In this document: positions 18,398 through 29,163 of the stretch, in pieces
Layout of the letters: every line of letters begins with the position of its first letter
Position numbering within the stretch: the stretch's first letter is position 1
Assembly: GCF_008710095.1 (NCBI RefSeq)
Contig: NZ_VYKJ01000005.1
Span: 251,375-315,374 of the forward strand
DNA: 64,000 nucleotides
DNA from: Affinibrenneria salicis
Lineage (GTDB): Bacteria > Pseudomonadota > Gammaproteobacteria > Enterobacterales > Enterobacteriaceae
Direction: 5' to 3'
Notes under the pieces: generated by a model
Databases searched by the model: none
What the model saw: only the letters and a program-made list of their open reading frames with translations
Told to the model about the DNA's origin: nothing
Made by a program: the position numbers and the translations under genes

Positions 18398-19102
18398 CTA
18401 ATAAGGGTGATTAAAGGTTTGCATCAACTGCTGTTCGGAATGGTCGAGGTAGTCGCGCAGGGCGGCGCAGGCCTGCTCCTGCTGCTGGGCTGACAGCAGC
18501 GACCACAGCTCCCGATCGCGGGCGATCCACGGCAGCTGGAATTCTCGTTCTCCCGCGCCGCTGACGAACAGCAGTCGCAGTTGCGCCAGCAATACGCTGA
18601 AAAAATCGTTAAAGCGGCCGCAGCCCAGCATCTGCACGATGGTCTGGTGGAAGCGCAGACTGTGCGTGCCGACAGTACGCCAGTCTTCCTGCGCCGCCGC
18701 CTGTTCCGCGCGGCTGATATGGTCCTGCAGCCGCTGCAGATGCAGCTCGCTGATCGAAGACGGCGTGGCGATCGCCAGCATTTCCAGGTGCCGGCGCGCC
18801 TTGTAAATATCGCGCACATCGCGTTTATCCAGCTGGCGGACGAATACGCCGCGGTTCTGGTGGTAGTTGACCAGCCCCTCGCCGTGCAGGAAGCGCAGCG
18901 CTTCGCGCAGCGTATTACGCGAGGTCTGGCACAACGCCGCCAGTTCGATCTCCGGCAGCGGTTGACCGGCGCGCAAATGGCCGTTGATAATGTTTTCGCG
19001 CAGCAGCAGCGAAACGCGTTCAAAGGCCGGCAGATTGTCGTCTGCGCCAGCCGGCGGAATATCAATGAAAAGATGGCTGTTGTCGTCAGATAATGGTTTC
19101 AT
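18398..19102 (-). CDS. GntR family (FadR/FCD) transcriptional regulator
   Basis: A 234-aa regulator. The N-terminal winged helix (about residues 28-93) has LPEIELAALCQTSRNTLREA and the wing LVNYHQNRGVFV. The C-terminal all-helical FCD effector domain (about 100-225) contains the metal/ligand residues pattern DIYKARRHLEM and HSLRFHQTIV. FCD proteins usually bind carboxylic acids or amino-acid-like catabolites and repress their own operon. It is embedded in the operon, 9 nt after the permease-ATPase gene and 16 nt before the DUF1989 gene, so it very probably controls them through the palindrome at 21482-21498. Confidence 0.88.
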   Translation of the reverse strand: MKPLSDDNSHLFIDIPPAGADDNLPAFERVSLLLRENIINGHLRAGQPLPEIELAALCQTSRNTLREALRFLHGEGLVNYHQNRGVFVRQLDKRDVRDIYKARRHLEMLAIATPSSISELHLQRLQDHISRAEQAAAQEDWRTVGTHSLRFHQTIVQMLGCGRFNDFFSVLLAQLRLLFVSGAGEREFQLPWIARDRELWSLLSAQQQEQACAALRDYLDHSEQQLMQTFNHPY

Positions 19103-19111
19103 GCGGTTGCC

Positions 19112-20620
19112 TCAGGCCTGGGCCATATCGCTGAGAAAGCGGTTAATTCGGGGGTCGCTCATCTGCCGCAGGGTTGCCGGCGGCGCGTCAAGCGCGATGC
19201 GACCGTCCTCCATAAACACTACGCGATCGGAAATGGCAAACGCGAATTTCATTTCATGAGTGACAATCAGCATGGTGATCCCTTCCTGCGCCAGCTTTTC
19301 AATCACGTTCAGCACCTCGGTCACGCGTTCGGGATCGAGCGCGGAAGTCGGCTCATCGAACAGCACTACGCTCGGCCTCATCACCAGCGTCCGCGCGATG
19401 GCCACGCGCTGTTGCTGCCCGCCGGAAAGCTGGTGCGGATACTTGTTGGCGTGATCCAGCATGCCGACTTTATCCAACATGGCCAGGCTGCGCTGGCGTA
19501 TGCCGGCCCGATCGTCCTGATTAAGCAGACGCGGCGCCAGCATCAGATTTTCCAGCACGGTTTTGTGCGGGAACAGGTTAAAACTCTGGAACACCATGCC
19601 CAGCCGGGTGATCTGGCTGCGGTATTCGAGCGCGTTTTCTTTCTGCCCGGCGTGAATAAAGTCCTGCCCCAGCAGACGAACGCTGCCGCTATCCAGCGTT
19701 TCCAGCCCGTTGATGGTGCGGATCAGCGTGGTTTTCCCTGAGCCGGAAGGGCCGATAATCGAGATTACTTCGCCCGGCTTAACCTGCAGGTTGATGTCAT
19801 GCAGCACCGGCTTACCGTTGAAGCTTTTGCTAATCTGCTGCAGCTCCAGAATCGGTTTGGCCGACGGGCTGGAACGATGGCGTTTAGCGGGCAGCGGCGT
19901 CGGCAGGGCCGCGCGCTCCGCCGCCGCGTCAAAGGACTTCGGCTCCTTGCGCTGCACATCGATACGCCGCTCCAGCCAGCCGATCAGCCGTTCGAACAGC
20001 GTGACAATCAATACGTAGTAACAGGCGACGGCCAGCAGTGTTTCCATCACTTTGAAGTTGTCGGTATAGAGCCGCTGCCCCACCATCAATATTTCGGACA
20101 GCGAGATAACGGACACCAGCGAGGTCAGCTTGACGATGGTGATGAATTCATTCACCAGCGTCGGCAGGGAAATGCGCAACGCCTGCGGAATGACGATAAA
20201 CAGGCGGATTTGCGCCGTACGCAGCCCCAACGCCCGCCCGGCTTCAAACTGGCCCTTTTGCACCGAAAGCAGGCCGCCGCGATGGATCTCCGCGATGTAG
20301 GCGGTTTCACTGATCGTCAGCGCGATCAGCCCGGCGCTGAACGGATCGGACAGCAGGCCGGAGGTAAGCGGAAAGATCTGCGGCAGATTAAAGATAAAAA
20401 TCAGCAGCACCAGCAGCGGCAGGCTGCGAAACAGCCAGATATACACGGAAGAGAGCCGGCGCAGCGCGCCCAGCTTCGACTGTTTTCCCAGCGCGACCAC
20501 CAGACCGAGCACAATGCCCAACCCCCAGGTCAGAACGCTCAGCTGAACGACGAGCCAGCTGGCCCGCCAGAAGTCGGCATAGCTAAACAGGCTTAGCAGG
20601 TAGGGCCAGTCAAAATTCAT
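19112..20620 (-). CDS. Amino-acid ABC transporter, permease fused to ATPase
   Basis: A 502-aa fusion. Residues 1-220 are a HisM/GlnP-type permease with several helices and the EAA loop ([24 protein letters not shown]). A basic linker of about 45 residues leads to an ATPase with Walker [10 protein letters not shown], signature [13 protein letters not shown] and Walker [13 protein letters not shown]. Fusion of the two functions is less common than separate genes; a homodimer would supply the four core domains. The ATG at 20620 has GGAGG upstream and is preferred to 20635. Together with the adjoining binding protein it imports a polar amino acid or relative; the substrate is unknown. It is clearly paralogous to the protein at 43413-44951. 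Confidence 0.9.
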   Translation of the reverse strand: MNFDWPYLLSLFSYADFWRASWLVVQLSVLTWGLGIVLGLVVALGKQSKLGALRRLSSVYIWLFRSLPLLVLLIFIFNLPQIFPLTSGLLSDPFSAGLIALTISETAYIAEIHRGGLLSVQKGQFEAGRALGLRTAQIRLFIVIPQALRISLPTLVNEFITIVKLTSLVSVISLSEILMVGQRLYTDNFKVMETLLAVACYYVLIVTLFERLIGWLERRIDVQRKEPKSFDAAAERAALPTPLPAKRHRSSPSAKPILELQQISKSFNGKPVLHDINLQVKPGEVISIIGPSGSGKTTLIRTINGLETLDSGSVRLLGQDFIHAGQKENALEYRSQITRLGMVFQSFNLFPHKTVLENLMLAPRLLNQDDRAGIRQRSLAMLDKVGMLDHANKYPHQLSGGQQQRVAIARTLVMRPSVVLFDEPTSALDPERVTEVLNVIEKLAQEGITMLIVTHEMKFAFAISDRVVFMEDGRIALDAPPATLRQMSDPRINRFLSDMAQA

Positions 20621-20644
20621 AACGCCTCCAGACATGGTTGGCCA

Positions 20645-21463
20645 TTACAGCGTACCGGCCAGCGCCCGTTCCACTTCCTGATCGTCGGGCATCTGCACGT
20701 TGTACTTTTGCAGTAAAGCGCCATAGCTGCCGTCGCTCACTTTGCGGGTAAACGCCTTTTGCAGATCAGCCAGCAACTGCGGGTTGTCCTTACTGACGGC
20801 CAGCCCGACCACCACCGGATAAATAATTTCACGGCTGGCGATCTTCAGACGCTGGCCGGTTTTTTCTACGCTGGCCTGCGCGACCGCCGCGTCCTCATAC
20901 TGCACGTCCACCGCGCCGGACATCAGCGCCTGAGTCGCCTCGGGAGACGTCGGGAACTCCTGTACGGTTATCGTCCCCAGGCCTTTAGACTGGCAGTAGC
21001 CGGCGGAAACCTTGTTCAAACGGGCTATCCAGGCGCCGCCCTTGATCGAGCTGACGCGCTTACCGCACAGCGCTTCGGGCGTTTGCGGCGCAAACTCGCT
21101 GCCGGCCAGCACAATAAAAGAGCCGCCGGTTTTCATATACGGCAGAAACGCCACCTGTTTCGCGCGTTCGGGCGTGACGTACAGCGTGGAGGCCACAACG
21201 TCGAACTTATGCGCCCTGACGCCGAGAATCAGGCTGGCGAAACGGGTGTCTTTCACCTCGGGCGTAAGCTGCAGCGACGCGCTGAGCAGCGTCATCATTT
21301 CCGCATCGAATCCTGCCGGTTTATTGTTCTGCAGATAGTTATAAGGGGGATAGGTCAAATCGGAACCAATAGTCAACACGCCAGGCTTCAGCGTACTGGC
21401 GTAACCGCTGACCGACATCAGCAGCGAAACGACGCAACACAGATTTTTTACTGTTTTTTTCAT
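20645..21463 (-). CDS. Amino-acid ABC transporter substrate-binding protein
   Basis: A 272-aa periplasmic binding protein of family 3 (polar amino acids). The signal peptide ends after VSGYA. The mature N-terminus LTIGSDLTYPPYNYLQN and the binding-pocket segments GFDAEMMTLL, DTRFASLILG and FDVVASTLYVTPERA are diagnostic. It contains two cysteines in the mature part (LCGKRV and GYCQS), which could form a disulfide. First gene of the operon, 24 nt before the permease-ATPase gene. It closely resembles the protein at 42409-43242, so the two transporters share ancestry but serve different operons. Confidence 0.9.
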   Translation of the reverse strand: MKKTVKNLCCVVSLLMSVSGYASTLKPGVLTIGSDLTYPPYNYLQNNKPAGFDAEMMTLLSASLQLTPEVKDTRFASLILGVRAHKFDVVASTLYVTPERAKQVAFLPYMKTGGSFIVLAGSEFAPQTPEALCGKRVSSIKGGAWIARLNKVSAGYCQSKGLGTITVQEFPTSPEATQALMSGAVDVQYEDAAVAQASVEKTGQRLKIASREIIYPVVVGLAVSKDNPQLLADLQKAFTRKVSDGSYGALLQKYNVQMPDDQEVERALAGTL

Positions 21464-21481
21464 GGCGGACTCTCCGTAAGA

Positions 21482-21498
21482 TTATTGTTCAACAATAA
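21482..21498. promoter_or_regulatory. 17-bp perfect palindrome, probable GntR operator
   Basis: TTATTGTT-C-AACAATAA is perfectly symmetric and lies 19 bp upstream of the binding-protein ATG. A possible -10 (TATATT on the minus strand) abuts it, so a bound repressor would cover the start site. The core TTGT-N3-ACAA resembles operators of other FCD-type GntR regulators, and such a regulator is encoded in the operon. Confidence 0.65.
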
Positions 21499-21633
21499 AT
21501 ATACAAAAACTATGCCAATATTAATTTCATTTATTTTAATCTGATATTCAGCGTAGTTACGCCTTCGGCGTCGACAACAAAGCTGCAGGCAGCGACCCAA
21601 AACAGTGCGCGATTATTCAGCATTCGCTTCTTT

Positions 21634-21651
21634 TTGATGCAAGCGCATCAA
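21634..21651. repeat. Inverted repeat between ybaV and the ABC operon
   Basis: TTGATGC, loop AAGC, GCATCAA: a 7-bp perfect inverted repeat. The 403-bp interval 21464-21866 otherwise holds the operon promoter on its left side and no convincing gene. Confidence 0.4.
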
Positions 21652-21866
21652 CGTGAGGACCGAAATACCAAGCCGGACGGAACGATGAACAACCGACGGG
21701 ATGAGGCAGGTTGACCAGATTCGAATAAATTTGAGGGATAAACCGTGGGGTAACTCCGTACCGGAGCGCCTGTTGACTCTGGCGCCCCGTTTTTTCCGCC
21801 CGACGGGCGTTCAGATCAGACGAAATAGCCGAATGGCGCGACAATCTACGCCAGCGGCGCGAATCA

Positions 21867-22367
<501 letters not shown>

Positions 22368-24248
22368 TTACTGCGATTCAGAGGCGGAACCCATTTTGAT
22401 TTTCGCTTCGCTGCGCAGGCTGGCCAGCAACGCGTCAAACATCGACCCGACGGCATTTTTCTCTATCCATGAGGTAATCTGCGCTTTCATCGGATCTTCC
22501 AGCGTGTGGGGTTTAACCTCATCCAGCGCCAGCAGTACGACATTACCCTGCCGATCCGTGGCCAGACCGTAAGAAGGCTTATCTTTCTGCGGCTGCGGCA
22601 ACGAGAACACCTCACCGGACAAATCGCTGCCCGGGCTGACGGAAGAAAGCGTCTGCGCCGCGCCAAACGTCAGGCCGGCTGCCTTCAGCGCGTCATCGCC
22701 TTTACCCTCTTTCAGCGCGGCCAGAATTTTCTCCGCCTCGAGGCGCGCCTGCTGCTGCGCTTTCTGCTGTTTCAGCGTCTGTACAATCTTGTCGCGCACC
22801 TGATCCAGCGGCAGCGTGCTCTCCGACTTATGGTCGGTGATACGCACAACAAATGCGCGATCGCCCTCAACGTTGATGACATCGGAATTGCTGCCCGGCG
22901 CGCCGTTGCTGCCCAACAGCGATCCTTCAAACAACGCCTTGGTGACGGCCGGGAAATTCAGCGCGGCGGGCAACGTCTGACGGGTAAACCAGTCGGTCTC
23001 CGTAGCTTTCAGGCCGGAAACCTCTTCCGCCGAGGCCAGAGACTCATTGTCGTTGCTGGCGGCTTCGCTGATCTTCTGCTGCAGCGCGTAGTAGGCATCC
23101 TGCGCTTTTTCCTGCTTCACTTTCTCCGCGACTTCATCGCGCATTTCGCTCAGCGGTTTGAGAACCTGCGGCTGGATATCGTCCAGACGGGCGACCAGAT
23201 AGCCGACGGAAGACTTAATCACCCCGGACAGTTGACCTTTCTCCGTCAGATTCGCCTGCTTCAGCTCATCAATAGTGGAGTTGTCTTCCATCCAGCCGAG
23301 GTCGCCGCCGTTGCGCTGCGAGATGGCGTCGGTCGATTTTTCCTTTGCCAGCGCGGCGAAATCGGCGCCCTGTTTCAGTTGTTCCAGCACGGCCTGCGCA
23401 TCGCTTTCCGTTTTAACCTGAATCACGCTGAATTTCTTACGCGCAGCCTGGGCCAAATCGTCTTTATGCTGCTCGTAGTAGTGATTGACTTCGTCATCCG
23501 ATACCGTGATTTTCTCCGCTATGGCGGCCACGTCCAGCGTCAGGTAGCTGACTTTGAACGACTCCGGCGCGACAAAATCGTTTTTATTCTGGTTATAGTA
23601 ATTCTGCGCTTCTTCATCGGACACGCTCTGCGCGCCGGCCCGATCGCCGATATTCAGCGTAGCGCTGCGAATCACCCGATCCTGGGCCTCCAGCGCGATC
23701 AGCCTATCCACTTCCTGCGGCAGCATGAACTGCGTGCCGCCTAAACCGTTCAGCAACTGACGCGCCAGCAGATCTTTACGCAGCATCTGGGCATACATCT
23801 CCGGCGTGATGCCCAGACGCCTCACCAGCAACAGATACTTATCGTTGTCGAAACGGCCGTTGGTCTGGAAATCCGGCACGGCGAAAATGGTCTCTCTGAT
23901 CTGTTCATCGCTGATGCCCAGCCCCAGGGTGCCGGCATACTGATCGAGCAGAGTTTTATCGATCAATTCAGACAGCACCTGACGGCGCATCTGCTGCATA
24001 TAGCCATCGTTGCCGGCCAGGATAGAAAATCGTTCCCCTAACTCTTCCTGCTGGCGATTGCGTTCATTCTTTACCGCCTGCTCAAGCTGATTACGGGAAA
24101 TTTCCTGCCCGTTCACTTTCGCGGCGTAGTCGCCGGAACCGCCGATCAGATAATCGCCGACGCCGGTCAACACGAAAGAGGCGATGATCACGGCCAGAAT
24201 AACTTTGAGCACGACGTTGTTAGCGGCCGCGCGTAAATTGTCCATCAT
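22368..24248 (-). CDS. ppiD: PpiD, periplasmic chaperone anchored at the Sec translocon
   Basis: A 626-aa inner-membrane-anchored periplasmic protein (E. coli 623 aa). The start at 24248 gives MMDNLRAAANNVVLKVILAV, the single N-terminal anchor helix, and excludes 20 upstream residues of the open frame. Residues about 30-190 form a SurA-like N-terminal chaperone lobe. A parvulin domain (about 265-355) contains GADFAALAKEKSTD and GGDLGWM. E. coli PpiD has little prolyl isomerase activity; it assists proteins leaving SecYEG together with YfgM. It follows hupB, with hupB terminated in the gap. Confidence 0.95.
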   Translation of the reverse strand: MMDNLRAAANNVVLKVILAVIIASFVLTGVGDYLIGGSGDYAAKVNGQEISRNQLEQAVKNERNRQQEELGERFSILAGNDGYMQQMRRQVLSELIDKTLLDQYAGTLGLGISDEQIRETIFAVPDFQTNGRFDNDKYLLLVRRLGITPEMYAQMLRKDLLARQLLNGLGGTQFMLPQEVDRLIALEAQDRVIRSATLNIGDRAGAQSVSDEEAQNYYNQNKNDFVAPESFKVSYLTLDVAAIAEKITVSDDEVNHYYEQHKDDLAQAARKKFSVIQVKTESDAQAVLEQLKQGADFAALAKEKSTDAISQRNGGDLGWMEDNSTIDELKQANLTEKGQLSGVIKSSVGYLVARLDDIQPQVLKPLSEMRDEVAEKVKQEKAQDAYYALQQKISEAASNDNESLASAEEVSGLKATETDWFTRQTLPAALNFPAVTKALFEGSLLGSNGAPGSNSDVINVEGDRAFVVRITDHKSESTLPLDQVRDKIVQTLKQQKAQQQARLEAEKILAALKEGKGDDALKAAGLTFGAAQTLSSVSPGSDLSGEVFSLPQPQKDKPSYGLATDRQGNVVLLALDEVKPHTLEDPMKAQITSWIEKNAVGSMFDALLASLRSEAKIKMGSASESQ

Positions 24249-24470
24249 AATGTGACAACACTCCGCTGTAGAATAAATGAGTCTTCCTGCGCTGCTGGCC
24301 GGAGCCACGCATCCCTGCCTCTGCTTGTCCTTCGTCCTTCAGGCACATGGGCATTCAGCGCGCCGCCCCAGCGCTGGCTCGCCGGCCGTCTTCCCGCTTA
24401 TGGAAATCATATAGCCGACGATTGCGCCGCCGAAGCCGCCCTCCGGCAATGACAACCGGGCGACGCCTGT

Positions 24471-24500
24471 AAAAAAAGGCACATCATGAAATGATGCGCC
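24471..24500 (-). terminator. Terminator after hupB
   Basis: On the minus strand GGCGCATCAT, loop TTC, ATGATGTGCC, then T7: a textbook intrinsic terminator 228 nt after the hupB stop. The surrounding gap 24249-24727 also holds the ppiD promoter region and no further gene. Confidence 0.85.
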
Positions 24501-24727
24501 CGTATCTTACCCTACCAATGCATTTACGTCAGGTAATGTTTGGCGCTGCAGCATCGCCTGGCACCAGACATGTAATCTCGCTTTTCCCGTCATCTTTCAG
24601 GCTGCAGCGGCGTTGGCATCACGCGATTCCGCTCCCGCGGACCGGTCGCCCGCATCGCTTGCCCGGGTAAACGCATCGGGCTTCGCTCGCCGACCGCCCG
24701 CCAGCAACCCGAAATCGACCGGGTACA

Positions 24728-25000
24728 TTAGTTAACGGCGTCTTTCAGCGCTTTACCTGCACGGAAACCCGGCACTTTAGCAGCCGGAATGCTGATTTCT
24801 TTACCCGTCTGCGGGTTACGACCGGTGCGCGCCGCACGCTCACGCACGGAGAAAGTCCCGAAGCCCACTAAAGCGACGTCATCCCCTTCTTTCAGAGAAT
24901 CGGTAACGGAACCAATAATCGCATCTAATACGCGTCCTGCCGCCGCTTTGGAAATATCAGCACTTGCGGCAATTTTGTCGATCAATTGTGACTTGTTCAC
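24728..25000 (-). CDS. hupB: HU-beta nucleoid protein
   Basis: A 90-aa HU subunit, the same length as E. coli HupB. It starts at GTG, also as in E. coli. The DNA-binding arm is [20 protein letters not shown]. The N-terminus [19 protein letters not shown] and the C-terminal [12 protein letters not shown] are typical of the beta subunit rather than alpha. HU bends DNA non-specifically and compacts the nucleoid. It lies between lon and ppiD, the conserved enterobacterial order, with separate terminators on both sides. Confidence 0.97.
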   Translation of the reverse strand: MNKSQLIDKIAASADISKAAAGRVLDAIIGSVTDSLKEGDDVALVGFGTFSVRERAARTGRNPQTGKEISIPAAKVPGFRAGKALKDAVN

Positions 25001-25132
25001 TCTCTCATCCCCTCTGGAATTCTCAATGCCACGCTGAAGTTATCCCAATACGTGACCCGTAGCTTTTATATCAATCCTGTCAGGCCCTGGCAAGTTACCG
25101 CTAAAGCCAACAGTGCTCTAACTTAACGGCAC

Positions 25133-25168
25133 AAAAAAAAGCTGGCAAGCACGATTTGTCTTGCCAGC
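25133..25168 (-). terminator. Terminator after lon
   Basis: On the minus strand GCTGGCAAG, a 10-nt loop, CTTGCCAGC, then T8. It begins 34 nt after the lon stop codon. Confidence 0.92.
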
Positions 25169-25201
25169 CCTGATTTTAGCAAGGCTTTTTGCGATAGGTC
25201 A

Positions 25202-27562
25202 CTATTTTGCCGATGCCGTGACAACCTGCATGCCGAAAGGCGCATTCTGCAGCGCCAGCGCCAATACTTCTTCAATCCGTTTGACCGGGTGAATATCCAG
25301 ATCGGCAATCACGTTCTGCGGAATCTCTTCCAGATCGCGCTGGTTCTCTTCCGGGATTAACACCGTCTTAATCCCGCCGCGGTGCGCGGCCAGCAGCTTC
25401 TCTTTCAGACCGCCGATAGGCAGCACCAAACCGCGCAGCGTAATTTCGCCCGTCATCGCCACGTCGGAACGCACCGGGTTGCCGGTCAGACAGGACACCA
25501 GCGCGGTACACATGGCGATCCCGGCGCTCGGCCCGTCTTTCGGCGTGGCGCCTTCCGGCACGTGCACATGGATATCGCGCTTCTCGTAGAAATCGCTGTT
25601 GATGCCCAGTTTTTCCGCCCGGGCGCGCACCACGGTGAGCGCCGCCTGGATCGACTCCTGCATCACCTCGCCTAACGAACCGGTATAGGTCAGTTTGCCT
25701 TTACCCGGCACACAGGCGGTTTCAATGGTCAGCAGATCGCCGCCCACTTCCGTCCATGCCAGGCCGGTTACCTGACCAACGCGGTTTTCGTCTTCGGCCT
25801 TGCCGTAGTCGAAACGCTGTACGCCGAGGAAATCCTTCAGGTTTTCGCTGTTGATCTCAATGTGGGTCACCGACTTGTCCATCAGCAGCGTTTTCACCGC
25901 CTTGCGGCACAGTTTGGAAATCTCGCGCTCCAGACTACGCACCCCGGCTTCACGCGTGTAGTAGCGAATGATCGCGACCAGCGCGCTGTCATCGACGGTT
26001 AACTCATTTTTCTTCAGGGCGTTGCGCTCAATTTGCTTCTGCAACAGGTGCTGTCTGGCAATATTGAGTTTTTCATCTTCGGTATAACCCGACAAACGAA
26101 TCACTTCCATTCGGTCCAGCAGCGGCGCCGGAATGTTCATCGAGTTGGAGGTCGCGACAAACATCACGTCGGACAGATCGTAATCCACTTCCAGATAGTG
26201 GTCGTTGAACGCCACGTTCTGTTCAGGATCCAGCACCTCCAGCAGCGCCGAGGCCGGATCGCCGCGCATGTCGGACGACATTTTGTCGATCTCATCCAGC
26301 AGGAACAGCGGGTTTTTCACCCCGACCTTAGCCATTTTCTGGATCAGTTTGCCCGGCATGGAGCCGATGTAGGTGCGGCGGTGACCGCGGATTTCCGCTT
26401 CATCGCGCACGCCGCCCAGCGCCATGCGCACATACTGACGGCCGGTGGCTTTGGCGATCGACTGCCCCAGAGAGGTTTTCCCTACTCCCGGCGGCCCCAC
26501 CAGGCACAGGATCGGCCCTTTAATTTTGCTGACCCGGCTCTGCACCGCCAGATACTCCAGGATGCGCTCTTTCACGCGCTCCAGACCATAATGGTCGGTA
26601 TCCAGCATTTCCTGCGCTTTGTTCAGATCTTTTTTCACTTTACTGCGCGCGGTCCACGGCACCTGCAGCATCCAGTCGATATAGCTGCGCACCACCGTCG
26701 CTTCCGCCGACATCGGCGACATCATCTTCAGCTTCTGCAGTTCGGCCTCGGTTTTCTCGCGCGCTTCTTTCGGCATTTTCGCCGCTTCAATCTTGCGTTT
26801 CAGCGCTTCGTTTTCGTCCGGCGCGTCGTCCATCTCGCCCAGCTCTTTCTGAATCGCCTTCATCTGCTCATTCAGATAGTACTCGCGCTGGCTTTTTTCC
26901 ATCTGTTTCTTCACGCGGCCGCGAATCCGTTTTTCCACCTGCAGCAGGTCGATTTCCGATTCCATCATCGCCATCAGATATTCCAGCCGTTCGGTAATAT
27001 CCGACATTTCCAGCACCGACTGCTTGTCCGTCAATTTAAGCGGCATATGGGCGGCAATCGTGTCCGCCAGACGGGCGGCATCTTCAATGCTGTTCAGTGA
27101 CGTCAGCACCTCCGGCGGGATTTTCTTATTCAGCTTGATGTAGCCTTCAAACTGATTGATCGCCGCGCGCATCAGCACTTCCTGCTCGCGTTCATCAATC
27201 GCCGGAGAATCTAAATATTCAGCCTGAGCGGCGAAATGCTCGCCGCTGTCAGATAAGGTGGTAATACGCGCGCGCTGCAGCCCTTCCACCAGTACCTTGA
27301 CCGTACCGTCAGGCAGCTTCAGCATCTGCAGAATCGAGGCGACTGTCCCTACTGAGAAAAGATCGTTTACACCAGGCTCATCCGTTGAAGCTTCTTTCTG
27401 CGCCACCAGCATGATCTTCTTATCATGATCCATTGCGGCTTCAAGGCACCGAATCGATTTCTCCCGCCCAACAAACAACGGAATGACCATGTGCGGATAA
27501 ACCACCACATCGCGCAACGGCAATACGGGGATTTCTATGCGTTCGGAACGCTCAGGGTTCAT
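25202..27562 (-). CDS. lon: ATP-dependent Lon protease
   Basis: A 786-aa AAA+ serine protease (E. coli 784; the extra two residues are at the C-terminus). It degrades misfolded proteins and regulators such as RcsA and SulA. The N-terminal substrate domain starts [20 protein letters not shown]. The ATPase has Walker [10 protein letters not shown] and Walker [11 protein letters not shown]. The catalytic Ser679-Lys722 dyad lies in [12 protein letters not shown] and [13 protein letters not shown]. The start at 27562 matches E. coli, and the longer frame to 27637 runs into the promoter. A sigma-32 promoter lies upstream. Confidence 0.98.
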   Translation of the reverse strand: MNPERSERIEIPVLPLRDVVVYPHMVIPLFVGREKSIRCLEAAMDHDKKIMLVAQKEASTDEPGVNDLFSVGTVASILQMLKLPDGTVKVLVEGLQRARITTLSDSGEHFAAQAEYLDSPAIDEREQEVLMRAAINQFEGYIKLNKKIPPEVLTSLNSIEDAARLADTIAAHMPLKLTDKQSVLEMSDITERLEYLMAMMESEIDLLQVEKRIRGRVKKQMEKSQREYYLNEQMKAIQKELGEMDDAPDENEALKRKIEAAKMPKEAREKTEAELQKLKMMSPMSAEATVVRSYIDWMLQVPWTARSKVKKDLNKAQEMLDTDHYGLERVKERILEYLAVQSRVSKIKGPILCLVGPPGVGKTSLGQSIAKATGRQYVRMALGGVRDEAEIRGHRRTYIGSMPGKLIQKMAKVGVKNPLFLLDEIDKMSSDMRGDPASALLEVLDPEQNVAFNDHYLEVDYDLSDVMFVATSNSMNIPAPLLDRMEVIRLSGYTEDEKLNIARQHLLQKQIERNALKKNELTVDDSALVAIIRYYTREAGVRSLEREISKLCRKAVKTLLMDKSVTHIEINSENLKDFLGVQRFDYGKAEDENRVGQVTGLAWTEVGGDLLTIETACVPGKGKLTYTGSLGEVMQESIQAALTVVRARAEKLGINSDFYEKRDIHVHVPEGATPKDGPSAGIAMCTALVSCLTGNPVRSDVAMTGEITLRGLVLPIGGLKEKLLAAHRGGIKTVLIPEENQRDLEEIPQNVIADLDIHPVKRIEEVLALALQNAPFGMQVVTASAK

Positions 27563-27651
27563 AGAGCTCTCTCTTAGTTTAGCTTCCGCCAGGTTTATGG
27601 GAATCACGTGAAACACGAACTTCACGGTTTCACCCAACAGGTATTTTGAGT

Positions 27652-27680
27652 ATATGGGGATAAATAGCTTACATTCAACG
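27652..27680 (-). promoter_or_regulatory. Sigma-32 heat-shock promoter of lon
   Basis: On the minus strand CGTTGAAT, a 13-bp spacer, CCCCATAT. This fits the RpoH consensus (CTTGAAA, 13-15 bp, CCCCATNT) and matches the known E. coli lon promoter in both hexamers. It lies about 90 bp upstream of the lon ATG. Confidence 0.88.
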
Positions 27681-27692
27681 ATCAGAATGCGA

Positions 27693-27724
27693 GGAAAAAC
27701 GAATGGGGGATAAGATCCCCCATT
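27693..27724 (-). terminator. Terminator between clpX and lon
   Basis: ATGGGGGAT, loop AAG, ATCCCCCAT (27703-27723) followed on the minus strand by CGTTTTT. It lies 31 nt after the clpX stop. A T run on the other strand (TTTTTATC) would also allow termination in the plus direction. Confidence 0.88.
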
Positions 27725-27754
27725 TTTATCAGTAAACGCGTCGACTTTGACTAT

Positions 27755-29029
27755 TTATTCACCAGAAGCCTGTTGCGCCTCGGGTTTGCCGTAGATCAGC
27801 AGCGGCTCGGATTGGCCGGCGATGACTGATTCATCGATCACCACTTTGTCGATGTTTTCCTGCGAAGGCAGATCGTACATGGTATCCAACAGCGCGGCCT
27901 CCACGATGGAACGCAGGCCGCGCGCGCCGGTTTTACGCGCCATGGCTTTCTTCGCGATCGCCGTCAGCGCTTCGTCCCGGAACTCCAGCTCGACCCCTTC
28001 CAGATTGAACAGCGCCTGATACTGTTTGGTCAGCGCGTTTTTCGGCTCGCGCAGAATCTGAATCAGCGCTTCTTCGCTCAGCTCTTTCAGCGTCGCCACC
28101 ACCGGCAGACGGCCGATAAACTCAGGAATCAGACCGAATTTGATCAAATCGCCCGGCTCAACCTGGCCCAACAGTTCGCCTTCGGTCGATTTCTGCGCCG
28201 AACCTTTCACGGTGGCGCCGAAGCCGATGCCGCGCCCGGTGTCGGTACGCTGCTCAATCACCTTATCCAGCCCGGCGAACGCGCCGCCGCAGATGAACAG
28301 GATCTTCGAAGTATCGACCTGCAGGAACTCCTGCTGCGGGTGTTTACGCCCGCCCTGAGGCGGCACCGCGGCGATAGTCCCTTCAATCAGCTTCAGCAAC
28401 GCCTGCTGCACCCCTTCCCCGGACACGTCGCGGGTGATGGATGGATTATCAGACTTGCGTGAAATCTTATCGATTTCATCGATGTAGACGATGCCGCGCT
28501 GCGCTTTCTGTACATCGTAATCGCACTTCTGCAACAGCTTCTGGATGATGTTTTCCACGTCTTCGCCCACGTAGCCCGCTTCGGTCAGCGTGGTGGCGTC
28601 GGCCATCGTGAAAGGCACATCAAGGAAGCGCGCCAGCGTTTCGGCCAGCAGCGTCTTACCGCTGCCGGTCGGGCCAATCAGCAGGATGTTGCTTTTGCCC
28701 AGTTCGATTCCGTTATTGCTGTCGCCGTTGCGCAACCGCTTATAGTGATTGTATACCGCTACCGCCAGTACCTTCTTCGCCTGTTCCTGACCGATCACAT
28801 AATCGTCAAGATGATGGCGAATCTCGTGCGGCGTCGGCAACGCACTGCGTTCACGATGCGGGACCAGCTCTTTAATCTCTTCGCGAATAATGTCGTTACA
28901 CAAGTCGACACATTCATCGCAGATATACACTGACGGTCCGGCAATCAGCTTCCGCACTTCATGCTGGCTTTTGCCGCAGAAAGAGCAGTACAGCAACTTT
29001 CCTGAACCGTCTTTGCGCTTATCTGTCAT
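27755..29029 (-). CDS. clpX: ClpX, ATPase subunit of ClpXP
   Basis: A 424-aa AAA+ unfoldase, the same length as E. coli ClpX. The N-terminal C4 zinc-binding domain is CSFCGK and CDECVDLC (residues 15-42). Walker A is GPTGSGKT and Walker B VYIDEIDK. The IGF loop that docks into ClpP is present in [10 protein letters not shown]. It recognises ssrA-tagged and other substrates, unfolds them and feeds ClpP. clpP lies 134 nt upstream on the same strand, so the usual clpP-clpX operon is present. Confidence 0.98.
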   Translation of the reverse strand: MTDKRKDGSGKLLYCSFCGKSQHEVRKLIAGPSVYICDECVDLCNDIIREEIKELVPHRERSALPTPHEIRHHLDDYVIGQEQAKKVLAVAVYNHYKRLRNGDSNNGIELGKSNILLIGPTGSGKTLLAETLARFLDVPFTMADATTLTEAGYVGEDVENIIQKLLQKCDYDVQKAQRGIVYIDEIDKISRKSDNPSITRDVSGEGVQQALLKLIEGTIAAVPPQGGRKHPQQEFLQVDTSKILFICGGAFAGLDKVIEQRTDTGRGIGFGATVKGSAQKSTEGELLGQVEPGDLIKFGLIPEFIGRLPVVATLKELSEEALIQILREPKNALTKQYQALFNLEGVELEFRDEALTAIAKKAMARKTGARGLRSIVEAALLDTMYDLPSQENIDKVVIDESVIAGQSEPLLIYGKPEAQQASGE

Positions 29030-29163
29030 CAGTTAACCTCTTCTTTAGTCTCTGCCCGCAGGCCAGCTACAGCAACCGCATCACCGCGAACGCTACTTTA
29101 TTATGGAACTCAGCGCTCCACAACATCTCGCATCATACCCAATGCGTTCGCCACCGGCGCGAA

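Noticed and set aside
26033..27100. 355-codon frame antisense to lon (and similar long antisense frames in acrB, amtB, dxs and ppiD)
   Set aside because: Long antisense frames are common opposite GC-rich genes. They are rich in His, Arg and Gln, lack motifs and have no start signals.
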